This document shows positions 35,601 through 46,578 of a stretch of 64,000 bases of DNA, piece by piece. A program made the translations under genes and the position numbers. This DNA is from Aphelocoma coerulescens (Eukaryota; Chordata; Aves; Passeriformes; Corvidae): NCBI RefSeq assembly GCF_041296385.1, contig NC_091013.1, positions 33,888,001 to 33,952,000 on the forward strand, given 5' to 3'. The notes below the pieces were generated by a model, which made no database searches, was not told where the DNA came from, and saw only the letters and a program-made list of their open reading frames with translations. The stretch's first letter is position 1. Each line of letters begins with the position of its first letter.

Positions 35601-37420
35601 TCAATACGCACTCTGTTATCGGTATTACACAGCAAAGCGTGCCCCCGAGCCCTACTAATGTCAGCTTCTAAGGGCAGATGTGCAGTAAAGAAGAATCCTG
35701 AACTGACATATGTAGCATAAAATATAAAGCACCATTACCAAGCTCTCAGTGAGTTTTTGCAGGTATACAGTCATATTTCGCAATGTTGAAACGTCCTTCT
35801 TTCATGTTACTGTCTCAGTTCTACATAAAAGCCAAGACAATGACAGGTGGCTTTTATTTGTTGTCTATTCAAAAAACAATGTAGCCAAAAAGTACCAGGA
35901 TACTTCAAGAGTAAGTTCTGCCTGAAGCCACTTGTAACAAGGTATATGTTCTACCCATCAAAAAATTACAAACCTGTTACATTTTACTACTCCCTCTTTG
36001 CCTTCATCCCTGAGAACATGCTGGCAGGGAAGATCAAGACTGCTTTAAATGAATCACATTCCCACGCACATGGATGGATCCACCTCGAACCACTTCACTG
36101 GCCATTTGCTCCTGGGTTGTGCCAAGCTCCTGCAGCATCCCTAGGTAAACAAGCACTTAACTTGGTTCAAGCACAATTGCTTGTTAAGTTGGGGCTTGCC
36201 ATAGAAGCTGCAGTTATTTTAAAATGTGTAAACAGTGGAAATTCACAAGCTCACACAGTCACTGGTTTGAGAGCAGTGAAGTCAATCGCACAGCTGACTT
36301 CCGACTCACCAGGGTAAAACGTGCTGCCCAGCATTCAGTTTACTTTACTTGTTGGTACAGCAAAGGAACCACTTGAAGAACTTGCCCCAAGAACACAGGG
36401 CAAAAACTATGTAAATGAAAAACGTAAAATGAAATGCACTTGATATGCACATAAATAGGCATGGAAATTATATTAAAATTATTTTTTTCTTGTACAGCAT
36501 TGCAAGCAATTCTAGCAGCTTTCAGGCCAGGAGATGAATCCAACTGTTTCCACAAAAAAGAGCTTTGTGGCGATTTTTTTGTTCCATCTTTTTGGTTCCA
36601 ACCACTCTGAATTTTCCACCTCAACCTGAGTATCTTGGAAATCTTTGAGAAACAAATTTTAAAATAAAAATCAGATTATACTGACAAGAGAGTTACAACA
36701 AGATTTTAAAACCTACCCTTGGGAACATAACACCTGCCAAGGCAATTCTCTCCCAGAATGAATAAACAAAGCACTATCCAAAATTTAAGGAGTATATCTG
36801 ACAAACATCTAACACAGAACACAAAGCTGGAACAGATATCTGATAATTACTTAATTAGACTATAAAGTCAGCATAATGGACCAAGAGAATCTGTTGGTTT
36901 AAGCCCAGGGGACAATTTCCATCTAAGGCAAATTGAAGAAACAAGAATTTTGCTAATGAATGCTTTGAATATTACAGGTACATCGCTAAAGGACTATGAT
37001 TTTTTTATAAGTCACACATTCAGAAGTTAAAAACTGAAAAACCTGCATTGTGTGTGGAGCATTCCCTTTCTTATAACATAGTTTGTTGTTGTTTTGTTTT
37101 GGTTTTTTAACAGCTCAGATAATTTGGCACCATTTAAGTTTAAATGCTGCGACATCTACTAAGGGAGGAATTTTAAATTAGCAGAGCTAAATATATTTCA
37201 AACACCACTCCACTCTCCACATCAGGACCCTCAAAAGAAACTGACAAACCAAGACCTGCAAACAAAACAAAGTCTTTCCCATCTTCAAACAGGGATGTTG
37301 GGGGGTGGGAGTATTTGAGTGTTTTCCTAAGACGCTGAGAGGTTTATTCTCAGAATAAATAAATTAGCTGTGACAACCAAAGCACATCAGAGATTTTTCC
37401 ATCAAGTACACAGTCCCTAT

Positions 37421-37498
37421 CAAAAAAAAAAAAGAAAAAAAAAAAGAAAAAAAAAGAAAAAAAAAAAGAAAAAAAAAAGAAAAAAAAAAAGAAAAAAA
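37421..37498. repeat. A-rich microsatellite of A8-12 G units
   Basis: About seven units of 8-12 A each separated by a single G. On the transcribed strand of CYFIP1 it reads as a long polypyrimidine tract in intron 1. Confidence 0.9.
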
Positions 37499-38729
37499 TC
37501 ATTCTATGCTGCTGCAAAGAATGACTGATGTACACTTTTAGAGGGCAAGCCAAGCAAGCTTTGATGATACTGGGGTTAAGCCTTCCCAGTGCTGTACAGA
37601 CTTCTTCCAAATTCCTCCTCCTCCCTCCTGGCAGCTACAGAGACAACTGGCTGCCTACACCAGCCAGACTTCACAGACCAGTTGCCTAGGAAAGCTTAAA
37701 GAGCCTTTCGCATTAGAACAGGAGAAACTCAGTGTTTACAAAAGTAAAAAAGTTTTTTAAAGGTAAAAGTGGGACTTAAAGGAAGTCAAGAATCAGAACT
37801 TAAGTAAGGAGCAGCAATGCTTTTTCTATCACATAGCTCAGATGTTCTCTGAGCATAAAACAGTTTAAGTACAATTAATAAAAACATAATTCAGAAATTT
37901 CAGAATTGCATTACAGTATTATTAGAAATTCAATTTTGAAAAAAACACTACTCAACGACACTGCATATGTACATGTTTGGTAAGCTTATTATAAAAAAGT
38001 TATGCCAAATAAGTAACTGGAATGTAATAAGGACTGGAGTCACTCATTAGTCTAAGCTTTCCATTTCCCACAGTTTACAGAGAAGCCTGGTATGACCTTC
38101 TAATTAAGAAGAAATTCCTCCAGCTAGCTTTCCTCCTCCTCCAATAGATGCTCTCCAGCCAGCACTTCAGGCAGACTGGCTACATCCCACAAAGACAGCT
38201 TCCTCCCAACAGCCTTTCTGGCACAAACAACCATTTACATGTCTAAATGTTACTCCAACCTGCCATCAAACAGCGCAGGAATAAAAATCAAGGCAATGAG
38301 AGCCTACTGAAAGGCAAAAACGATTAGCAGAGATGATGATGAACTACAGGAATACTCAGAAAGATGAAGTGCATGTCTGTCTTCACCTTTGCTCATTAGA
38401 GGGGAGGGATGGGGTAGCAGACCAACCATCAGGGGATTTTCAAGCTTATAGTGCTGCTGTCATTACAGAATAGTTATTTTAACTGGATAATTCTCAAGTT
38501 CCTCATGAGGAAGTTATTCCATGTCTTTAGACAGACACGATAGATCACCTCCTTCCTCCGAAGAGGGGTATGAATCTGCATAGAGCTTTTTTTACTTTTA
38601 TTTTTTCCCCATCTAGCCCGCTCCAGGACAGCGTAGGAGGCAGAACTCTGACCACCCGAGTGCTGCAGACACAGGGGCCACGCATGAGAGAGAGCAAGCT
38701 AAACCCTACACCCAGAAATAAAACCAGAA

Positions 38730-39660
38730 GTGGCTTATAGGTAACCACCGCTGAGGGACCCCGACCCGCCCGAGGCCACGGCCGCCTGCCCGCAGCGCCC
38801 GGCCAAGCCTCCGCACGACCCTGCCCGCCGCGCCCCGGGGCACCGCCCGAGCAGCGGGACCCCCGCGGGGCCGCCGGCACCTCCCAGCTCCGGGGAGCGC
38901 CAGATACCGAGCGGGGGCATAAACAGACCCCAAATAAGCGTACGGGGCTCGCGGTTACCAGCGAGAGGGGAGCGGCGTCGCCCGGCCCCACAGAAGAAGC
39001 GCCCAACCCCAGGGGAGGGGGCGAAGGCACCCGGGCGGGTCCCGGGAAGCGCTGCTCACCCGCTCTGCGCCGGCTGCCGGGAACGGCGCTGCCCGGCGGC
39101 GGGAGGAGCCCGTCTGTCTGTCCGCCCGCCTGGGGCCTCCGCTCGGCCCGGCCGCCGAGGGTCGCGTCGGCCCGGCGGCTCCGCTCCTGGGCCGCGCCCG
39201 GCAGGGAGTTTCCTGTCTGAGTCACTTCAGCCGGGAGTTGCGCAGGGAAACACCCTTCCTGCCGCTCCAGCTCCTCCTCCTCCCGCCTCATCCCAAACCT
39301 GCCGCCCCTTCCCGCCCCCAGGAGGCTCCGGCCCCGGCTCCTCCTCCTCTTGGGTAGCCGGGAGTAGTCACGGAGCTGTCGCAGGCAGCGGGGTTGTGTC
39401 CCGGACTGGCCCTTTGCTTTTCATGAAAGCGACTTTTTCTGTGCCCTAGACACAGGGCAGTCTGTCTCTCGGAACACAAATCTACGCGCAGGACGACCGT
39501 GCCCACTCGTACAAACCAGAGATAACGCCATCCGGTGCCCGCCCCAGCACCACCGCAAAGAAAACCAGCGCCCCAGGGGCACGGGGGGTCGGCAGTAACA
39601 GGTCCGTGGCGGCGTTTCCCACTTCATAATCTTGGTAGCATGGCGCGGGAAAGACACCAG
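38730..39660 (-). promoter_or_regulatory. CYFIP1: CpG-island promoter of CYFIP1
   Basis: About 0.9 kb, very rich in G, C and CpG inside an otherwise AT-rich window. No TATA box is visible. Minus-strand GC boxes (GGGGGCGGGAAGGGGCGG) lie at 39302-39319, an NF-kB-like GGGAGTTTCC at 39204-39213 and an AP-1 site TGAGTCA at 39218-39224. A TTTCCCGC E2F-like site is on the minus strand near 39648. It sits one 17-kb intron upstream of the CYFIP1 start codon, as expected for the housekeeping-type promoter of a gene with a noncoding first exon. The long open frames here (for example 38545-39291 on the minus strand) reflect base composition. No plus-strand gene is seen leaving the island. Confidence 0.8.
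39060..39300 (-). other. CYFIP1: Putative noncoding exon 1 (5' UTR) of CYFIP1
   Basis: Inferred. The donor is the minus-strand GCGG|GTGAGC at 39058-39060, within the CpG island and just downstream of GC boxes. Exon 2 starts with only 7 bases of UTR before the ATG, so at least one upstream noncoding exon is required. The 5' end is a guess because no start-site data exist. If transcription begins right of 39291, the exon carries an upstream ATG (39291-39289). Its frame would run through the junction and stop at a TGA overlapping the CYFIP1 ATG. Other GT sites in the island (for example near 38957) could serve instead. Confidence 0.4.
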
Positions 39661-42600
39661 CCATAAGGATGAAAAACCTAACCTTAAAAAATCAAAGGGG
39701 ATCGCGTAGGACCCCTTTAAACATCCTGCAGAGGGTGCTCAGGCCTGTGGTGTTTGTATCCGAAATAACCACACTTCATTAAAATCAAAACCATAAAAAA
39801 CAGGTTTTTGCTGTTTGACAACCTCCCACTTTCACTTTTCTGTAAACGACACCAAACTTACGGACTTTCTAATTTTAAAGTTTTCTTACTTTTTCCATGC
39901 AGTGTTCTCCTGTTTAAAGTTCAGCTTTACTTCTTATTTGTTCAAGATTCCATCTGATGAACTTGACACTGCACCACAAAATCAAACTGCCCGTTCTTTT
40001 TCACTCAAGTTTGTCAAGTTTGCTCTTTCCAGACACTATTTTATGGCAGAGAGAATCCACAAACTACTCTATGTAGGGAATAGTCACCTGAGAGCATGGG
40101 AACTTCCAGTTTTTCATCAAAGCCTATTTGCTTCTATTTGTCTGCTTTAAGTTGCATCCAACATTTTATTTACTCTTGAAAACCCTCTCTAATTATCATC
40201 AAACTGCACGCTATTGCCATAGCAAGCACTTTTAAGTCTCTGTTTTCAACAGCTGTTTAGGGGACACTGTGCTATTAATGATTTTTGTGCTGAGAACAGA
40301 ATAATTAGGGCTTTACTTCCACTATTGGTTGTTGGGTTTTTCCCCAAAAAAGTTTGTACTGCCTCAAGTTTCTTTAAATAACCTTTTCATAATAGCATCT
40401 ACAAGAAAGCCTTTGAAAAGTGGGGATAAGGTGCTAGACCCCCAGTTTTCATTATTTCAAGTATGATCTAATCCAATTATTCCATCCTTTCCGTATCATC
40501 AAGAATTTCTGCAGCTTGTGGAGCAGTTATGCATCATTGCAAAATGTTATCATCACCATTTCACCATATCACAGACACATCTTCACAGCCATGGTTTTTT
40601 CCAGTACTGCAATATAGTCTTTTCTATGAAACAGTTTTCTAGGTCATGGCTGCTATTCATCTCTGTCTGTATATATTCATAAGAATTTTGAGTGCATATA
40701 CCAAATGAATTCATTTCAACCATCACAGCTCCTTAACCCAGCTCAAGCAGAAGTGTAACATAACCAGAGCTGAATGCCTCTATTTCTGAACTGACACCTG
40801 ATTGTCTCCAGTGCAATCCATCCTATGCCCTTTTCTGCAAACTCTGCTTGGGACAATGAGCTTGATTAAGTAAATTACTCACCTCTGTAAAGCAGGATTT
40901 GTTTTGTTTCCTTGTCCTGAGCAAGGGCAAATTCAGACCAGCCTTCTCTTAATGCAACCACTCGGCCTACATCAGCAATGGGGCATCTGTTACCGGGCCA
41001 CAACAGAGCAGCAAGGACAGCGAAGTCGAACGCTTCCCATGAGATCCGATCAACAGCCGCTTGCCCCCCGATGGGCAATATTTCATAGTCTGCCAGTCTG
41101 TCCCAAGCAAGACCACCACTGTGGCTCCCCCACTTGCTGAAAGCCAGCTGGTGCCAGGAGCAGCTGCTTTGTATGAAAGCAAGACACTGCCAACTGGCAC
41201 CATCCCGTCCAGGAAACAACAGCAAGTCCTAAGGATTGGCTGCTGCCCCAGATGTTGCTGTCTCCGTCTAAATAACTGAGTGGGCAAAGGACCTGCTTCC
41301 CCATTGCTGGGGCAATCTGCTTTTTATTAGCATTCCTATACACCAGTTTATAACAACCCGTAAGATCATATAAAAGAGTAGACGGTGGTACACAGCTACT
41401 CAAGATTTGTGTTGCTTTTCCTATTATTTGACATAGGTATTAGAGGAGAATCACATTTTACCATCTGAATGTCTATGGTGTCATGTAACGTGGCATGCCT
41501 ATCAGAACCATTTAAATGAGCCCACCATCATTCCAGATGCCTGATTCAACTCTGTAATGCCCCCACAACTCCGTTCTTTCCATTTTAGTGGAACTGAAGT
41601 AGCACAATGACAGTACTTGATTACAGACATTCAGCAGGTCTCCATGGCCTGCTTCTCCCTCTGCTGTATTCGCCCTTCTCAGTTATCCCTGCCACACTGA
41701 ACACAGGCCTTCTAGGTGTAGATAATGTATCTACATATTCCCAAACAAGTCACTGATACCATAGCCAGTGGAAGTTAGGTGTGCTTTTTATCAGGCTAGA
41801 CTTAGGGCAGATTGAGATCCTTTCTTGGGTGGAATTTATTTTAACCCGATTTTAACCCATGCCTGTGAACAATCTTTAGGAAGATCTGTAACACTAACGT
41901 ATCATGCTCCTGACAATTTATATACCCTGCACCTAAACCACACAAGTATCAGTTTAACAAGCTTAATGCAGTTGCCTGAAGACTAGATAAAGCCTTTGTT
42001 CAAGGCACTATGCTACAGGACAGCCACAAGTCTACTTCCTGAATTCCAGCTAATTTCACTTTATTTTCATTTTCCTTCTTTGGGCTTTTGAGTATTTATC
42101 CAAAGGCAATGAAAGAATATTTTCCAGGAGCCCACAGATTACACAGAAGAGTTTCATTCCACAGCAGCTGGAGAACTTCAACAGGAATCTTGTGGTTCTA
42201 CCACTGGGCGTCTGCTATGTCTAAGATGGTGATGTTACTCTCTGGTTTTGCACATGTTTTGGTGTTTAAGCTTAACAACATATCTAGCTATTTATTTATT
42301 TTTCTTACCTGCTGAGTTCAGAGATTTTTCATCCTCCAAAACGAGGTAACACAGGAAACTGTCATAACCTGACACAGAAAGGTGTTTACAAAATCATGAT
42401 ACGCAATGGTCCCAATGACCTCAAGAACAGGACATCATACAAGAAAATACATAATTGTCTATAAATCAGTTTAAAAATTAAATCCAACCTCTGGCAACAA
42501 ATCAGCCACCTGTCCATACTCTAAAGAACTGGGTAAGATTTTTCACACCAGAAGTCAGCCCAGACTTGGTGTCATGCATGGCAAAGGTTTAAAGCTCAGC

Positions 42601-45540
42601 AAGGCTACAAAAATATTATATGCTTCCACACTACATACAGTAACCCATTGTTTCAGCTCTCAGGAGATAGCCACCTGTGCAGAGGGTACAGCACCTGGGA
42701 GAGCTGAAGCAAGAGAGACCAAGGCCTTAATGAGCAAAGTGAGAACCTGATCCCACAGCAAGAAGCCTACACCAGCTACCTAAACACATAACTCCTATCA
42801 GTAGCCCTCCATTTCACAAGGCCTTACACAAATGCAATGATCTGGTCACCCATACTTACCTTTAACTCCAGGGAAAGCCAGATTCCTACCCCCAAGTGCC
42901 CATGTCCTGCCAAGAGCACAGTTGACAACAGCAGGTGTGCTGCATATTCATAAATACTAATTAGCACATGATGATGACACCTGCAGCTCTCTGGTTCTGA
43001 TCTCCCTCTTAGTGCTGAGTGACACCACCTGAAATGGATCTGCGCAAGCAGGGCTCCCTAGTTCTGCTTTCCAGCTCCCTGAAGCACTAGACCAAAGCTC
43101 TATTGTTAACTCAGAGGGATTTAACTCTTTATGTGTGTACAATGGGCCCGTGTTCCCCCATTCTGCTTTCCAAGCCTGCTGCACACTGTGCTGCCAAACC
43201 ACACCAGAGCTCACCTGTCACTCCCTGACAGACGTTAACACACCTTAAATCCTTTCTTGATTCCATTACAAATTACATTCATTTTGCTCATGCATGATAT
43301 CAGTGCAGAAATTAGGGCATGTATGTTAGGCAATTCAGCCCCCTCCCTCTTCACCCCAGCCCTGCCCCTCTATCCCTGGTAACTTCATTAGCTCTCTAGG
43401 CCCTCCAACCTGTGATCCTGTGCGGCCTTCCCAGCAATAAATGCAGAGTGCAGCAACAAGACACTACAACAGCCAGTAAATACCAATTCAATCAGTGAGG
43501 AAAGGTTTTTCTTTAAGTGTGCAAAGTAGTATAAGAGGAAAGCTGAAAGATTTGCAAATCTTTAGTTAGTGAGATTAAAAAGCACATCAGAGGGTTTTTA
43601 AAATATTTTTAATCAGCCTGTAATTTAGCATTGCTATCTTTAATCCATGCTCCCATGGAAACCATCCAATCAACAACTGGTTGCTAACATTTTTAATATC
43701 CAGAGTTTGACACAAGCAAAGGTCCTCAAGGACCTACTGGTTAGAGGTTATTAAAACTAAACAGCAAAGAAAGCACTGGAGAATTTACTAAATCAGAGCT
43801 AAAATGTGGCCTAGAGATAACAGAAGCCCACAGGAAAAAAAACCAAAGGAGATGGAGGAAAAGTAATGAGTCAGATAAGGGCATATGCTGGAACTTTACT
43901 AGGACTGCATCCAGAAGTTAATGAGAACAAGTAAAGGTAGAAATGAAATTGTGACAGCATCCAATAACAGAGTGTGTTCTTTTCCAAATAATTTTATATC
44001 CTCCTTAAAAGCTTAGAAATTTTTGTTTCTACATGTTTTGCTGGGTATTTTATGATTTCCTTTAGCTAAATGTAACAATTTACAAAACCATAGACTATGA
44101 CAGAAGTCCTTTAAACCTATACACACATGGAATACATTACACCTTTCCTAACATCTCCAAAATGGCTTACTTGAAATTCCAGAAGAGCAAGTAAAGCAGA
44201 TTCAAATGTTGTGTCTCCTCCAACAAAGAGGAAAATATCCAAAAGTTAGATTCAAATCAATTCAGAAATAACTGACAAAAACAGGAATTTGAAAACAAGG
44301 TCAAAAAATGTCCAGAAGGAATGGATTCAGGACAGAATCCTGAACAACACTGCTCCGTAAAGAAAACAGAAAATGTTACAAGGAAATCTGAGTAAATAAA
44401 TAGCTAAAATACCCCTAATCTCACATAAAACCATTTTTTTCTCCAAAGAAGTAAATAACCATTTTAACAAGTGCCAGGGGACTGATGGAAAGGTCCTGGT
44501 GGCATCCCAGGGCATGCACACTAAAACACAGGACTTGTTTTTTTTTTCTGTGGCTCTGAATAAAAAGGAATGCCATAAGATGGACTCATTGAAGGGAATT
44601 TGTCAGCCAAGTACTACTGACACACAAAAAGTTAAACATGGAGGATGTCTGTGACTAGAATCTGTAAATGTTGCCAGAGCCAGACTTTCCACTGTGCTTT
44701 TGTGATGACAGAGGAGCACATCTTGGAAGCTGGCTGAATAAACAGCATGCAGGCATCACTCATCTACAATGTGCACAGAAGTCTCTCTGCAGAATGCAAT
44801 GTTAATTCCTAAACAGGAAATTGGGTGAAACAGCTAAATCTTTCACTTGCACAGGGTCTTTCACATAAAATAAAGTAAAATCAGCAAAGGGATGTACTAG
44901 GAATTATTGTTTCAACAACATGAAGGATTGAAGGGGTTTTTTTCCTCCCATATCTAGCTAATATTATCCAAAGGCTATGAAAAGCAGGAATTTCACTGAA
45001 GGTAATGACTGTATAGGAAGCAGAAATAAAGCAACCACATTAGATGGTCCAAAAGCACAGAGTACAAGACATACTCAAAAAGTAATGAGCCAGTGCATAG
45101 AAGTGCTGAACTTCCAAGTACAAGTACGTCCTTTGAAACTCTTAGTATGCTATTCAATTTTACTCTGAGTAAGAAACAATTACTAAACAACACACTGTCT
45201 CTGCTAGCAATAAATAAACTGGAATCTTAAATGAGAACCAGTCATGGTGAACTAGAAGTACCAATTACTTTTGTTAATAGGTGTCCACCTACCACAAAAA
45301 ACATCCACTTGGAAAAGTGTGTCATGTTGTAGCAAAGGACAATACAAACATACTGTTCTCTAAAGCAAAACCTTCACTCAGTCAAACAAAAAAGAACATG
45401 TTACAGGCCAGCAGAAAAAAATAGTTTTATAATGGGCCACACAGTCTCAGTTGGTAGTTATAGACTTCCTTTACCTTAAAGAAACAGCACTCAAACTTTA
45501 AGTTAACTGACTGAATTTCAGCAGACACACACACAACAGT
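39661..45540. other. Intergenic region between TUBGCP5 and CYFIP1
   Basis: About 6 kb between the TUBGCP5 poly(A) site and the CYFIP1 CpG island. Apart from the block at 40875-41403, it is AT-rich with no recognised gene, LINE or RNA. Short open frames (for example 39815-40150 plus, 42957-43214 minus) look random. Confidence 0.6.
40875..41403 (-). other. Unclassified multi-frame open block with retroelement-like signals
   Basis: Richer in G, C and CpG than its surroundings and free of stops over 200-350 bases in several frames on both strands. On the minus strand TATAAA (41347-41352) and AATAAA (41323-41328) precede it. The 116-codon minus frame ends just after a good donor-like CAGAG|GTGAGT. 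The predicted peptide (for example DRLADYEILPIGGQAAVDRI) matches no family I recognise. It could be an LTR or other retroelement remnant, or an unknown exon. I could not find matched ends or a target duplication. Confidence 0.3.
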
Positions 45541-45567
45541 GAAATTCTAATTATCAAATCTTTTATT
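45520..45567 (-). terminator. TUBGCP5: TUBGCP5 poly(A) signal with GT-rich downstream element
   Basis: Minus-strand AATAAA at 45567-45562, then about 25 bases later GTTGTGTGTGTGTCTGC (45522-45538). The arrangement is a textbook mammalian/avian cleavage and polyadenylation site. Confidence 0.7.
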
Positions 45568-46531
45568 TATTCAAAAAAATCATTAGGCAAATAGCTATAA
45601 TTGATTTTATCTTTTTTAATGCAGGTGTACTGATGCCAGAATTCCAGAGAAACTTTAATGGGGAAGAGACAGGGCAAGTCATCTTGTGCAGAACAAGTTC
45701 CCCAGAAATGTACCCTTCTGTATCAGTCTACTGCTTTACAAGACATCAGCTATAAGATGTAAAAGTTTGCTTGTAAAAGCCTTAGAAGAAGGATGAAGGT
45801 CTATTCATATCTGACCACCTTTGAAACATCTCAACAAACCAATCATTAAAAGTAATATATTACACACTGTCATTTTAATCCTACTTGAACTGACTAGAGT
45901 TACCACTAAAATTAGTTAAGCATTTGAACACAACATAAAAAATACTGGTATTTTATGTTCTGCTATAATCCATTTTGATAAATTCATCTTGTATTTTTTA
46001 CATCAGCTTCTTGTAACAGTCTTCTTAAAGATTTCTTAAGAACCACTAAGCAAAGAAGATGAATGCTTCTTAGACTTTTTTCAAAGGAAAAAAAGCCAAA
46101 AATTAATTCAACCAACCTTCTAAACACCAAGACTTGAGTCACACCACTCCACACTGCCCTGTGACCTACTCACAGCTGAAAAATTAATGGAAAAAGTGAA
46201 CCATCAATTACTCACAATTAAAGGAAAAAAACCCCTTTTTTCAGCATGAAATACATTTAATGTATTTTCAAGTAAGATTGTTTACATGGAATGAATTTTA
46301 CACTATACATGTTTTTTGATGTTGAAGCATATACACACACTGCCACAACCAACACACTTAAATACTTGTACATTATTTACATTTTAAAATATTTTACACA
46401 GCTCCAAAACATCGGCATCATTTAGCTATATACATTTTAAAGTGGAGTGCAAAATGCTTATGCTTCCTTAACACAGGAATTTCAACATAAATCCTGCTAT
46501 CAGTTCTTCATTAATTCATTGGATGTAGGTG
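45545..46531 (-). other. TUBGCP5: TUBGCP5 3' UTR (predicted extent)
   Basis: AT-rich sequence following the stop codon with no open frame of note. The 3' end is set by the poly(A) signal at 45562-45567. A weaker ATTAAA lies at about 46256-46261 and could give a UTR of about 0.3 kb. Confidence 0.6.
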
Positions 46532-46578
46532 TTAACTTTGTTCCATGCCAGCCATCAGTGACAAAGCTAAAGATTCCA
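46532..46578 (-). CDS. TUBGCP5: TUBGCP5 exon w19, C-terminus and stop
   Basis: 47 coding bases, (L)[14 protein letters not shown] and TAA at 46534-46532, identical in ending to human GCP5 (AGMEQS). Acceptor TTTCACAG. Confidence 0.94.

Noticed and set aside
35847..36317. 156-codon plus-strand open frame in CYFIP1 intron 1
   Set aside because: No recognisable domain and antisense to the host gene; within chance for a window this long. The similar 34788-35240 and 26718-27119 frames were rejected likewise.
38545..39291. 248-codon open frame on the minus strand in the CpG island
   Set aside because: It is driven by high GC content, contains Pro/Arg/Gly-rich low-complexity sequence, crosses a likely splice donor and matches no protein I know.
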